This document shows, in pieces, positions 11,301 to 22,132 of a stretch of 64,000 nt of DNA (its first letter is position 1; the number at the start of each line of letters is the position of its first letter). Made by a program: the position numbers and the translations under genes. The notes beneath the pieces are model-generated. The model had not been told where the DNA came from. It was given only the letters and a program-made list of their open reading frames with translations, and ran no database searches. Source of the stretch: Diphasiastrum complanatum. Its lineage: Eukaryota; Streptophyta; Lycopodiopsida; Lycopodiales; Lycopodiaceae. Location of the stretch: positions 5,639,653 through 5,703,652 of the forward strand of contig CM055097.1 in NCBI GenBank assembly GCA_029204225.1, read 5' to 3'.

Positions 11301-12160
11301 GCCAACCTACCGCTTGTGAAGAAGCTGAGAGAGACCGGGGAGCCCATACAGGTAATGAATCATGATTCATGATTAAATCATTAATCTGAATTCTATAGAG
11401 TCTAGTATGTACCATGAATCATGATTTGTCTAGATAGTAAAGTCTAGACTCTACACTAAGAGTTAGAACCTTCAGGCTTCAAGTTTCAACTTTCAACGTT
11501 TACATTTCAAATTTGCTATTTTTTTTAAATCATTTACCAGTACTTACTATTGAGAATCGAAATCTTGGTTTAATTTCAATTTTCGTAGGTTAATCCCGAT
11601 GAGATCGATGTGGCAAAGGTTCCAAACTTGCCACCAAGATCACAAGAGGAGAAGGATGTCTATGCTCTACTCCATCGGGAGGCCTTAGCAGCTGCAGGTT
11701 GATTTTGATGCCCCATTCCCCGATTCATTGCGTTACATTAGTAGGCTTTTAGTACTTTGAAATTTTGTAGATATACTAGATAGTAGATTACTAGATTGTA
11801 AATTGTAATTACTAGTTTGTAATTTGTGAATTGTAAGTTAAAACTTAAAACTTATATGACATGTCGAGACTCGAGCCTAAGTCCTGATTCCAATTTCCTT
11901 GTGTGCATTGCGCAGGGCCTACCACTCGAGCTGCAGCACGCAGGACCAGGAGCGCAGGAGAGGGCCCGAGCCATGCAACAGTCTCAGACACCTCTGAGAA
12001 TCCCTCTAGCTCTGACTCAGATGAGGAATCCGCCACTGAGGGTGAGGGATCGGATGAGGAGGATGAGGGTGACTCTGATGATGGGGAGGATGACATTGAG
12101 CCTGAGGACATGCCAGTGCCTCCACGACGACAGCATCCGAGGCGGGCAGCTAGAGGCTAA
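8325..12160 (+). pseudogene. hAT-2 transposase gene (BED finger, DUF659, hATC), nine exons
   Basis: Exons inferred from homology and splice sites are 8325-8565, 8759-9190, 9343-9544, 9784 to about 9936, about 10140-10463, 10635-10846, 11057-11351, 11589-11697 and 11916-12160. Exon 1 encodes a BED-type finger (CNYCGNTYGGG, RIRAHLLRL). Exons 2-4 form the DUF659 region with the hallmark IISDGWIDARRR, then VVTDNASNCV and CVAHCLDLLVEDI. Exons 5-6 continue the hAT core, exon 7 is the dimerisation domain, and exon 9 is an acidic tail. Such proteins cut and paste DNA in the nucleus. At least three small indels break the frame (late exon 2, near 10390, near 10698), and ACERNTS replaces ACERNWS. The gene is therefore probably inactive unless these are assembly errors. 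Confidence 0.85.
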
Positions 12161-12175
12161 AGCCTGGATGGGCAT

Positions 12176-12194
12176 TGGGGGGGGGGGGGGGGGG
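12176..12194. repeat. Poly(G) tract in the hAT-2 3' region
   Basis: About 18 consecutive G lie just after the transposase stop codon. It is a likely site of length polymorphism and sequencing error. Confidence 0.9.
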
Positions 12195-12814
12195 CACTCA
12201 CTGCTCAGCATAGATCATAGAAGATAGTTATTAGTGGCATACTCTAGGCTGATCAGGCTTGAGCCTTGAGGGCCGAGGCCACGCTTGACACTCTTGTTAT
12301 TTATGCAGCATGATAGCATTATTGCTTTTACTTTAAACTTTAAAATTTAAACTTCTGACTCTTAATTTGTGATTCACTGAAGTTTGATTTGTGAATTCAA
12401 AATTGTTAGTAGTTACTTAATACTAGTTGGAGCTTACTACTTACTACTCAGACCTTAGAACTTAGTGCCAACTTGAAGTTACTTCCAAGTTAGTGGTCAG
12501 TGCATTGTAATTTGTAAGTTGTAACTTGTAACTTCAAACTTGTAAGTACTAACTAGAAACTTCTAAGTACTAAGTAGTAAGTAGTAAGTTGAAAGTTGAA
12601 AGTTCTATAGATAATAGTTATTAGTTTGTAACTTTACTGTTTACAATTTTTGGAAGTTCCTGGATGTTTGAAAAAACATACTAATACTACAGCTTCTCCT
12701 CTTGAATTGCATTCTTTCGCATGAAATTGGATGTATCTACTTGTTACCGAACTGTCTATGACATGTGTAAACCCTCAAAAACACATTCCAAAAAAAAAAC
12801 CCTAAAAAAATCTC
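12195..12814. other. hAT-2 3' untranslated low-complexity DNA
   Basis: No coding potential is visible. The stretch is made largely of permuted words such as AAGTT, AACTT, CTAGTA and AAGTAGTAAGT, as are the introns of the same element. Confidence 0.6.
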
Positions 12815-13217
12815 GTTTCGAACCAGAACCAGTCGTTTCAAACACGTTTCGGAACGACGTATGAAACGAGGCCCTGAAACATTGATCTGCTCCAAAACTG
12901 GCGTATGATGGCTCTATAGGATCGCTATGGATGCTAGGAACATGCTCCCAAAATCTGATCAGGATCTAAGAAGGTTCCAGAGAGTTATGAGCAAACAAAC
13001 CTTCAGGAAAAATGCGCTGGCCCTCCAAAACTTTGAAATTCTCTGAAATCTCAGAATTTGCAGCGTGAATCCCTGCTGATCTACAGCGACTGCCCACTAG
13101 AAATGATCTGAGACAAATCTCCCTCAAATCTGAGCACCATAGACCAAGTTATGGTGAAAAACCAAGCTTTGTCTCACTTTCTCTCTCTAGAACGGACGTT
13201 TCTCTCTCTAGAACGAG

Positions 13218-13229
13218 GCTCTGATACCA
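13218..13229 (-). promoter_or_regulatory. Gyp-A primer-binding site (initiator Met tRNA)
   Basis: The minus strand reads TGGTATCAGAGC, the perfect primer site for the plant initiator methionine tRNA, two bases downstream of the 5' LTR end. The untranslated leader continues on the minus strand from 13217 to 12893 and resumes beyond hAT-2 at 7468. Confidence 0.9.
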
Positions 13230-13231
13230 AT

Positions 13232-13691
13232 TGTCACAAGCCAGTCTCTCCAAGCTCGTGAATCCTAGAAGCCGGTGTGTAGAATGAACCTCCCAACCAT
13301 AGGCACCCCCTCCTTGAGTCCTTCTACTTGCTATTCCCGTCAACTGGCACATGGCATCCACCTGTGGCTTGGCCCCTGTGACCTGTGAATACTGAGTGAC
13401 TCATAGGGTACCACCCCCGTGCCCCGCCAAAGACCTGTGACCCTCTTGGTCACCCCGACTACGAGCCGGCTAGCATCTCGTCACTGACGGCTAAGGTCCC
13501 GACGATCAAGACACACCACATCTGTAACAGCTTGTCAGGCGCGGCCACACCGGGTCACTGCTCGTGACGCACCGGTCCCAACTTGGGACAGATGTCCTCG
13601 TCGGTCACCGACCCTTGCCAACACTAGGCCTCATGCCCTTTGGTAACCGGCCGTGTCGAGATCATGATAGAGTCGTAACTGGACTCTAACA
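13232..13691 (-). repeat. Gyp-A 5' LTR
   Basis: This 460-bp LTR reads TGTTAGAGTCC ... GTGACA on the minus strand. It is validated by the adjacent primer site and by the partial second copy at 2337-2541. The 240 bases missing from the second copy should lie beyond the left edge of the window, on the far side of hAT-1. Confidence 0.88.
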
Positions 13692-13779
13692 AGTGGGCTG
13701 CCCTATGGCATGGAAAAGCATTTTGGGAAGATCCTCCTACCCAAAAGCAAGAGGAGGACAAGGAGACCAAATTAAAGTT

Positions 13780-14560
13780 AAACCTGGTTTTTTGAAATTG
13801 CAATGGCTTTCATGGAATAAAGGATTTGGCTTGAATGAAGTAGCTAAGAAAAAGGACCTCGTTCTCTTGGCTGGAATTCAGGAACATGAAGGCTGCAAAA
13901 AACCTTCATTTGATGACTTCCACTCCGAGTCTTTGTGGAACGAAAGAGGAGATAGGAAAGAGGATTTGGTCGAGTGGCTTGTTATATCAAAGATCTTTTG
14001 AAGGACTCCTTGAAAGATGTAAAAAAACAATACATCTGGCTGAAGATTGTAAATGCTAAAAAAAATCTTTATTGTGTCTTGGTTATTTTGCACCTCAAAA
14101 ATCTATTTTCTCCCAAAATATGCAATTGAATATTGAAGATCCTTTTGAAAAAATCAGCCTAGATATTGCCAAGTTCAAAGAGAAAGGTGACATCCTTTTT
14201 ATTGGTGACTTTAATGGATGCACAAGTACTCACAAGCAGTGTTCTACTAAGGAGGGGAAGATCCGCTTTGGTCGGAAGAATTCTCTTCCAAGGAGCTGAA
14301 AACTCATAGAAATTCAATGGACAGTCACAATGATACCACACACTATGGTAAAGAACATCTTAAACTTTGCGGCACTCATGAACTTGTTATTTGCAATGGA
14401 ATTGAAAGGTGGCCATTCTGAAGTCATTTCACGTTTTCTTTTTTTGAGGAAAATAGTGTGGTGGATTTTGCTGTAGCTTCTTTCGGAATTTTGGGAATGT
14501 TGCCTCTATGGAAGTGGAAGCTAGAATCGAACAACCACCCACTAACTTTTTGGATGAATA
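13780..14560 (+). pseudogene. LINE-1 fragment: APE-type endonuclease domain
   Basis: Successive frames encode the start of a plant LINE ORF2: WLSWNKGFGLNEVAKKKDL, the catalytic Glu region LLAGIQEHEG, the signature GDFNGCTST near 14203, and then LCGTHELVICNGIERW and VVDFAVASFG. These are the endonuclease motifs that nick target DNA for priming. Stops and shifts occur every 50-100 codons. From about 14560 to 14990 there are only faint continuations, and no reverse transcriptase motif is left. Sequence directly upstream (13692-13780) is probably the same element. It abuts the Gyp-A LTR. Confidence 0.75.
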
Positions 14561-14996
14561 AAAGAAATTAAGACAAGTCCGAATTTTTTTGTACAAAATT
14601 CAACTTTGTTTTGGAGGCAAAGAAATTATTTCTAAGTCATTTGAAGAGCAATCTTGAGGACAACTATGGGGGCGGGGTAATACCTTTTTCAGCAGATATG
14701 AGAGTTGTATAAGTCCCTTATCAAATAAATAGAATTATCATTTGAAACAAACAAAGGTAAAACAAAAAACTATGGTTTCACGACACTGTATGGCAGCAAG
14801 GATTCTATCAAATCAACATGGGAGCAAAGGTGAACATTTTTTTTGTGTACACAAAAAAAGAAAAAATCTTGTTTTATTCAAACAAGGATGTTATTGCTAA
14901 AAATTGGACGAGAGATTCTAAGAGTTTTAGAAAAAACTCCTTGGCAAACCTAATCAAAAGAACATATTAAGGATGAATATTGACTGAAACTTAGAA

Positions 14997-15378
14997 GCCC
15001 GTTCCGACCAAAATGGGTTGGAACGTTCCATTCCGTACGTTCCGGAACGTACTGGGTCATCACTTCAATTTCACAAGAGAATGATCATTCGTTGCATACT
15101 GCTAGCCTCAGATAGATTCCGCTAGCCTCAGATAAAGCTTCAAATGATCTATCTTGGTGTCTTCTTTGATAATATTTTCTAACCTGATAGATACTGCTGG
15201 CCTCAGATAGATTCCGCTAGCCTCAGATAAATCGGATAAAGCAGATTCCATTCTATCTTTTGATAATTTGAACAGGTAATAGAAGAACGGATCTTCTATA
15301 ATTGATAATAATTATCAGGTAAAGCTTCAAAGAAAAAATAGAACGGATTAAATATTAAAGTTCCGTTCCAGAACGGGC
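14997..15378. mobile_element. MITE-like element with GCCCGTTC termini
   Basis: The segment begins GCCCGTTCCG and ends CCAGAACGGGC, giving imperfect terminal inverted repeats with further TTCCG/CGGAA palindromes just inside. The flanks AACTTAGA and AACTAAGG match at 6 of 8 positions, which could be a decayed 8-bp hAT-like duplication. The interior has no coding capacity and holds three copies of GCTAGCCTCAGATA with one variant. It lies between the LINE fragment and Gyp-C. Confidence 0.55.
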
Positions 15379-15432
15379 AACTAAGGACTGAAATATGCCA
15401 AAGAGCTCTATGAGATAGGAGAGGCCTTCCAT

Positions 15433-16410
15433 ATGAGAAGCACCAATCATGATCATCTCATTGTTCCTAGTCACAGCCCTTTCGGTGCTCCTGTTCTCCT
15501 TATTAATAAGAAAGATGGTACCAAACGCCTTTGTATTGATTACCGTGCTTTAAATAAGTTGACTATTCGTAATCACTACCCTATTCCACACATGGATGAC
15601 CTCTTTGACCAGCTCCGTACCTCTAAAATCTTTTCCAAGATAGACCTTCGTTCTGGATATTACCAAATCAGGATGCACCCTTCTGACAAACATAAGACTG
15701 CTTTCCGAACTCATCTTGGTTTATATGAATTTCGTGTGCTTCCTTTTGGTGATACTAATGGCCCTCCTACGTTCCAGAATGTGATGAATAACGTCTTGCG
15801 TCCACTTCTTGGTCATGGTGTCTTGGTTTATTTTGATGATATTCTTATTTTTAGTCAGTCTCTTGCTGAGCATGTTACCCATCTTTCCTCTGTCTTTCAG
15901 TTACTTGTACACCACCAGTTATTTGCTAAGTTGTCTAAATGTTCTTTTGTTGTTTCTGAGATCGAGTTTCTTGGTTTTCTTATTTGTAATGGTCACATTC
16001 GTCTGGACCCTCATAAGGTTCAGGCCATCCAGGATTGGCCTATACCTACTGATATTCATCATGTTCGTATGTTTCTTGGGTTAGCCACTAACCTTCGTCG
16101 TCCAGTTCCTCATTTTGCCACTATCGCAGCTCCTCTTCATGCACTTTTGAAGAAGTCTAGTACTTTTCTTTGGACTCCTGATTGTCAGACAGCGTTTGAT
16201 ACTCTTCGTCGTGCTGTTGTTGATGCTGCCGTTATGTGTTTACCACAGTTTGATCAGAAGTTTCTTGTTGAGACTGATGCTAGTAATGTTGGTTTGGGTG
16301 CTTTACTTCGCCAGTCACAATGTATTATTGCTTATGAGTCGCGTCGTCTTCGCTCTTATGAGCAACGTTATTCTGTGCATGAGAAAACCTGGCATTCCTC
16401 TTCCTCTTGA
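15433..16410 (+). pseudogene. Gyp-C reverse transcriptase and start of RNase H
   Basis: A 325-codon frame encodes a Ty3/gypsy reverse transcriptase. It shows HSPFGAPVLLINKKDG, CIDYRALNKLTI, FSKIDLRSGYYQI (first catalytic Asp) and YFDDILIFS (catalytic Asp pair). The connection motif is near FLGLATNLRR, and RNase H begins at VETDASNVGLGALL. The usual LPFG-L-AP/NAPATFQ box reads LPFGDTNGPPTFQ. The frame stops soon after YSVHEK because the rest of RNase H and the integrase core are deleted. Gag and protease are also absent, so this is an inactive internal fragment. Confidence 0.9.
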
Positions 16411-16454
16411 GGATACACCTGTTACACTTGCATCTTTCTATCAGGTGCTTGAGA

Positions 16455-17040
16455 GCTTATTACCCGGGCCAATTCTCATTTACAGTATGTTCAGCAGCAT
16501 TATCAGACCTCAGTTGATCGTCACCGCCACCATGTTGAGTTTCAGCTTGGAGATATGGTTTATCTACGCTTACGGTTTGCACGTCATCATTTTGTCCAGG
16601 GCCATGCTTCTACTGAGAAGCTTGCACCACGTTATTATGGGCCTTATCGCATTGTGGAGGTTCTTAGTCCAGTTACATATCGCTTACAGCTTCCTGCTTC
16701 CACACGCGCCTGTGATGTATTCCATGTCAGTTTATTACGTGCTGCTATTGAGGATGACGCTCCTTGTGATGCTGAGTTTCCTACTGCTCCAGAGTTATTT
16801 CCATTTTTACCTGCTGCTATATTACAGGTCCGTCTATACCATAGTCGACGCCGCCGGCAGATTCAGTTTTTGGTCCAGTGGGATGGTCGTCCTATTGAGG
16901 AGGCCACATGGGAGCCTATTGATGTCTTTTATCATACACCATTACTTGCGGATCAGGCTTGTGCTCTTGCTGCACTTGTTGATTCCTCTACATCAGATGT
17001 TCCTCTAGCTGTTGATGCACCAAGGCTTGCTGCTACTTGA
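16455..17040 (+). pseudogene. Gyp-C integrase C-terminus with chromodomain
   Basis: After the deletion the polyprotein resumes at the integrase C-terminal module (FQLGDMVYLRLR, KLAPRYYGPYRI, YRLQLP, FHVSLLRAA). It ends in a chromodomain (FLVQWDGRPIEEATWEPID). The TGA at 17038 is the natural polyprotein end. This places Gyp-C in the chromoviruses, distinct from Gyp-A by sequence. Confidence 0.85.
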
Positions 17041-17084
17041 TCCGGTTATCTTTTCGGCAGTTGGGTCTTTTTTTGTGTCGGGGA

Positions 17085-17510
17085 GAGTTATGGACTCGAC
17101 TCATTACATTCGCCGCGTCCATTTACATTTACAGTTACCTTACTTTATGCATAATCAGGCCTTGGGCCCTTTTTTATTCATTAGTGACATTCAGAATATA
17201 TGGTTGGCCTTTGGCCTTATTATTCATTATTAGGCCATTTGGACATATTACTGGAGAGTGGGGGCCTTCTTGGAGGGCGCACTATTATCCCTCCCAGTTG
17301 GGCCCTAGCCACTGGAAGCTTCCTTTTAGGGCTTCCTCTTGGCTATAAGTAGGGAAACTGTGTCATTTGTCATTCAGCTGATGATATTGATCTCTCTCTT
17401 TAGCCTCCTTAATCTCTCCCTTTCCTGCTTTCTAGGGTTAAGTCTTGCTTATGTGATGCTTTCATAGCTTAGCTCTAGATCAGCTGTGGCTCTATTCGTA
17501 ACTAAAAGGC
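17085..17510 (+). repeat. Possible Gyp-C 3' LTR
   Basis: The stretch follows a purine-rich run (GGGGAGAG) after the Gyp-C stop. It contains a TATA-like GGCTATAAGTAGGG near 17340 and CT-rich sequence downstream, as an LTR promoter would. There is no second copy in the window and no clear TG/CA boundary, so this rests on position and promoter-like sequence alone. Confidence 0.4.
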
Positions 17511-17859
17511 CCTTAATGTGAGAGTAAGGGGTATTGTAGACACACAAGATGCCATCAAAGAAGCAACCAGCCACATTAGGGCACAACAATCAAGGGATGG
17601 AAAGAACCTGGCGGACCAATAAAGACAAGGCCACATTAATCATTCGCTTTAACACTCTTGAAGACGGACAGTTTTGAGACTTAAGAGTAAACTAAAGGGT
17701 ACAAATATATTCTTGGATGATGACCTCACATTCTTGCAAGTGATACTCTACAGAAAGGAAAAAGGCTTTTGAAGAAGCTAAAACATCTCATGGTATTCTC
17801 AGGCTAGTCGGCTATGCCAGTTTATTTACAGATCCTATATCCATAGGGTTTGGGATGGA

Positions 17860-18190
17860 CAGCTTGGGGTGAAACCCCTTTACTACAGATCCATCTTTAT
17901 GGAGACAGACTGTACAGGTTGTCATGTTCGCCCTAGATACCTAGATGGGGGTTTGTCACATGGATTGAAATTTGTTTTGGGATAGTTCAGGGTCTCATCA
18001 CATCAGCTACATATTGAGATGGGCCGCTTTCAGGGCATACCCAGGGAGTCCCGTGTATGTCAACTTTGCTCGCTTGGAGAGGTTGAGGATGAAGATCATT
18101 TCATTTTTAGATGTCCTATCTATTACGAGATAGAGGACAATACTACTGTTTATATAGGGATTCCCCCAAGTCACTTCAGGCTTTGATCAC
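17860..18190 (+). pseudogene. LINE-2 ORF2 C-terminal zinc-binding domain
   Basis: The frame reads RPRYLDGGLSHGLKFVLG, then after a stop FRVSSHQLHIEMGRFQGIP and VCQLCSLGEVEDEDHFIF. This is the conserved C-terminal Cys/His domain of plant LINE reverse transcriptases (zf-RVT type). A parallel frame to 18479 gives a basic, Arg/His-rich tail. Matching motifs on the minus strand at 24727-25047 confirm the family. Confidence 0.75.
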
Positions 18191-18744
18191 ATACGAGGAT
18201 CCTAGCTGTGTAGCATTGATGATACGAGAGATAATGATTTTGAGACGAGCCTTACCCAGTGATCAGATCGGTATGGATATCCAGATTACCATCATAGATG
18301 TCTTTTCAAGACACCGACAGAGACCTAAAAAGGATATAGATGCCAGATCAAAGGATGAGACAGATATACCGGTCAGAGATAGACATCAGTGCATCAGACC
18401 GAGTCATATTAGCAGATTGAGACATGGTGCCCACAAATCGAGACATAGTACAAGACACAGTACCCATAGGTCTTGGTAGTGGCTGCATCACTCATCACGC
18501 TCAGAGCATTTTATGAGTTTGATTATGTCCTACTTTACAGCTCCGGCCGAGTTCTAAGGTTGGACTTGGCTTCATGATATCTGAGCTCCTTTTCTACTTT
18601 TTTTATCAAACTTAGTCTTTGTTGCTCTAGTTGTACTTAGTATGTTATTTTTACAGAGACGTTTTTTATACGCTCCCAATGTATCACACATACTTGAGAT
18701 GTACATATTTGGTCTTTTGCACCCTCGAGTACCTACAAGACATT

Positions 18745-18753
18745 AATAAAGCT

Positions 18754-18817
<64 letters not shown>

Positions 18818-18836
18818 AAAAAAAAAAAAAAAAAAA
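18745..18836 (+). terminator. LINE-2 polyadenylation signal, (TC)n and poly(A) tail
   Basis: AATAAA at 18745-18750 is followed by about 56 bases of (TC)n and 22 A. The poly(A) marks the 3' insertion boundary. The TC run lies between the signal and the tail. Confidence 0.85.
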
Positions 18837-20019
18837 GTGGAACTCGAGTTGTCTTGGGCCTTAAATACAAGAAGTAGAAATTTTAACTTCAGATATCCAT
18901 ACGACAACAACTCCAACTACAACACAAGTCCAATTCCCATCGTAGAAATGTGTTCCAAACTTAAGCATCCCAAAATGTTGAAGATACAAATGTTGTGTTC
19001 CATACCACATCCATCTAAAAAGGTGTTATAAAGGTAATAAGCTCATGAAAACCCATGTTTCCTTTTGACATCTAGAACATATAAGCTTAAGATTGATAAC
19101 TAAACTATGTCAATTTTTGTTCTAGAAGTTTGCAGTTGATAAAAAGTCTGTGATGCTTCAAAGACACTCGAAATGTATTACAAAACCATAAACTTCTTGC
19201 TTGCTATTCTCCAACAATTGAGAACCATAACATTGACAAAGTAGAAGATCCTTCACAACATTGACAAAGTAGAAGATCCCTCACTAGATCCTAACCTTTG
19301 CATTTTTTGCTCGAAAACACCCCAGAAGAATGGCATTACAATCATCAACTGAAACATTTTGAACCCTTGAAAGAAGCTTTGGTACCAAGTGTTCTTGTCC
19401 CAAATGCAATGCAGCCAAAACTTGAGATCTTGAAGTCCTTTCTGGTACATTATTCAATAAGCTTGACAAAGTTTTTGCACCTAAAACACAATAAAGTAAT
19501 CGGCAAATACGTCAACCACTTGGTTGTTGATTATCTTATTGAATTATGGCTTGTTCGAATTACAAAAAGCATGATCCCAAGCTTTAGATCTTTGGCACAC
19601 GATATTCGCTTTTCCCGACCATCAAATGCTCACATGTTCTCTCAAGCAATCATGAGAAATTTTCCTTTTACAACATTATAATTTCTGTTAGAAAAACAAG
19701 GACAATCTCTCTAAATTAATCATCATGACAAATAAATGCAACAATCCACTCTCTTGTAATTATGAACACAAAGCGTAATTTTTTCTTTACCAAGTGGATG
19801 CATTTTCCAATAACATAAAGCACAAGTAAAAGCCAAAGTCCACAACATGCAGAAATTTGAGTTCAACTGTCTTGAAATATCCACTTGAGACACAAAGATC
19901 TATGGGACAAATCATACACAAAAAAGACCTCTAAAATTTGATGCAAGCTGTTTTCACATAGTCAAGCTTCCAAAATATATATCTAAAATCTATTAAAGCC
20001 CAAAATTAACATTCATATT
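18837..20019. other. Unassigned DNA between LINE-2 and Cop-D
   Basis: No transposon protein is recognisable. There is a short direct repeat (CAACATTGACAAAGTAGAAGATCC) at about 19230-19280 and one exon-like segment on the minus strand, listed separately. Confidence 0.5.
19296..19480 (-). CDS. Candidate internal exon of an unrecognised host gene
   Basis: On the minus strand a good acceptor (TGTGTTTTAG) precedes 61 open codons that end at a donor (AAAG|GTTAGG). The peptide begins AKTLSSLLNNVPERTSRSQV and contains HLVPKLLSRVQNVSVDDCNA and ILLGCFRAKN. The helical pattern with DDCNAILLGCFR faintly recalls pentatricopeptide-type repeats, but I do not recognise the protein. No neighbouring exon could be placed, so it may be a gene fragment. 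Confidence 0.3.
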
Positions 20020-20355
20020 GTGTCTGGTCCTTCATGTCAATTTTTTCTATGTCCAAGCACATCCTCTGAGATATTACCTGGTCTACTTGCTAGTTGGTCA
20101 ACAATAAGTGATAAGAGTTTTGCTTCAGAAAACAAAGATCAGCTCTGGCATAGAAGAATGTATCATCTGAACATGCGAAGCCTGTATGACATGAGCAGAA
20201 GGGACATTGTACAGGTCTCAAAATTTCAAGGCCCGAGGCAGAGTTCTACGAAGCTTGTCAGAAAGGCAAGCAACATCGGAATCCATTCACACACGAGGGA
20301 AGAAGAGCCCAGGAAGTCCTTGAGCTCGTTCACTCTGATGTCTGTGGACCGATGA
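20020..20355 (+). pseudogene. Cop-D integrase zinc-finger region
   Basis: The frame contains QLWHRRMYHLNMRSLYDMSR, the GAG-pre-integrase His-rich half of the copia integrase finger. The matching Cys pair (CQKGKQHRNPFT context) lies in another frame near 20255, so a shift separates the two halves. Upstream protease and gag are missing. Confidence 0.75.
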
Positions 20356-21560
20356 AAACAGATTCGCTCTCAGGTTCGAGATATTTTCTAACGTTCATAG
20401 ATAATTACAGCCGAATGACCACGATCTACTACTTGAAGAAGAAATCCGAAGTGTATGATTCCTTCAAGAAGTTCGTGGCATTCGCAGAGCGACACACCTC
20501 GAAAAAGATACAGATCCTTAGATCTGACAATGGAGGTAAATACAAAAGCACAGAATTCTCAAGATTCTGCGACGAACAGGGGATCGAACACCAGTTCACT
20601 CCTGCATACACACCAGAATACAACGGTGTGGCAGAAAGAAAAAACAGAACGCTAGTCGAAGGAGCCAGATGCATGATGGCACAGGCTCAATTGCCAGGTC
20701 AATTCTGGGTCGAGGCAATAGCTGCAGCTGTACAGCTGCAGAACAGATCTACAACAACAGCGCTGGAGAACAAAACACCGTACGAAATGTGGACAGGCAG
20801 AAAGCCTGATCTGTCATACGTAAGAGTGTTTGGATGTGCAGCATACAAGCACATTCCAAAGGAACAGAGCAAGCTCGATGACAAATCCGAGCAAACAATC
20901 ATGGTCGGCTACTCGAACGGAACACATGTGTACAAACTCTACGATCCAACCACGAAGAAGGTTGTTTCAAGCAGAGATGTGAAGTTCGATGAGTCCACAT
21001 TTCATGGACTAAAAGACGAAAGAGGCCATGAGATCTTCACACTGCTGCCTATTCGAGAGGGAGATCGAGGACAGACATCAAATCAGAATGCAGAGCCCCA
21101 GACTCCAGAGCAGCAGGAAGCAGAGGATCGACCCCACGAACAGGAAATGTTCGAGCAGCGACGAAACGAACCTCGAAGGTCAACGAGACCTCCAGACCGC
21201 TACTCTGACAATCTTCAATGGAGTGAAGAAACGCAGTTCGAGTACTGCAGCTTCACAGAAGAGCCAGCAGCATACCAAGAAGCTATCCAGAGTTCAGAGG
21301 GAGAATTCTGGAAGCTGGCAATGTCAGAGGAGATCGAGTCGATGAGACGAAACGAGGCATGGACATTAGAGCCACTACCGGAAAACAGAAAGGTAGTCGA
21401 CTGCAAGTGGGTGTACAAGAAAAAGCTAAAATCAGATGGCACTATTGGCCGCTACAGTCGCAAAGAACTACACGCAGAGATATGGTGTCGACTATTTCGA
21501 CACATATTCGCCCATGGTCAAGTTGACAAGCATAAGGCTACTCCTTTTTCTACGCCATAG
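20352..21560 (+). pseudogene. Cop-D integrase core and start of reverse transcriptase
   Basis: A 402-codon frame starts in the integrase core (GSRYFLTFIDNYSRMT). It has the second catalytic Asp in ILRSDNGGKY and the Glu in NGVAERKNR; the first Asp (HSDVCGPM) lies just upstream. A Glu/Gln-rich linker follows (21040-21200), then the RT N-terminal motif AMSEEIESMRRNEAWTLEP and DCKWVYKKKLKSDG. The frame shifts near 21450, where RYKARLVAKG would be expected, and resumes as the next feature. Confidence 0.88.
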
Positions 21561-21589
21561 AGTACAATCTGGAAATTCACCAGATTGAC

Positions 21590-22120
21590 GTGAAAACAGC
21601 CTTTCTCCACGGAGATCTAGAGGAGGAAATCTGCATGAAGCAACCTGAAGGCTATGAAGACCCCGACAACAGACAATATGTCTGTCAATTGCAAAGATGC
21701 ATCTATGGTCTAAAACAGGCATCACGAGCCTGGTACAAAAAGCTTGATGGTCTTCTGAAGTCTCTAGACTTCAATCCTACTCAACCAGACTGCAATGTCT
21801 ACATCAAAAGAGTAGGAAAGGATTTTGTGATACTAACCATTTTCGTGGATGATTCGCTGATGATAGAAAATTCCTTGATGCTGATCAAAGACACGAAGAG
21901 TCATATTTCTGAAAGCTACGAAATCACAGATCTTGGAGAAGCAACAAAATGCCTAGGGCTGGAGATCCGAAGAGATCAAACAAATGGCGAAATGCACTTG
22001 AGTCAGTCAGAATACGCCAGAAAAGTGCTGAAGCAGTACCACATGATGGACTGCAAAGAGAAAGCCACACCGATGATAGCTGGAGCCAAGCTCACAAAAC
22101 AGGATTGCCCAAAAACATAA
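21590..22120 (+). pseudogene. Cop-D reverse transcriptase palm
   Basis: The frame continues RT with TAFLHGDLEEEICMKQPEG, QRCIYGLKQASRAWYKKLD and the active site IFVDDSLMI, in which the second Asp pair is intact as VDD. It ends at a TAA after TKQDCPKT, replacing a short connection segment. Confidence 0.85.
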
Positions 22121-22132
22121 GAGGAAGAACAG

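Larger units (their letters stand above)
17515..18836 (+). mobile_element. LINE-2: internally deleted LINE with poly(A) tail
   Basis: The element ends in AATAAA (18745-18750), a (TC)n run and 22 A residues (18815-18836), the 3' signature of a LINE. Its coding parts are an ORF1- or linker-like piece (about 17560-17780, with GTNIFLDDDLT) joined to the ORF2 C-terminal region. The endonuclease and reverse transcriptase are missing, so it is a deletion derivative that was probably mobilised in trans. It is homologous to the minus-strand LINE-3 at 24571-27000. Confidence 0.75.

Noticed and set aside
16196-17008. A 270-codon hydrophobic frame that looks like a membrane protein
   Set aside because: It is a shifted frame of the Gyp-C RNase H and integrase C-terminus. 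The T-rich codons give false Leu/Phe/Val richness.
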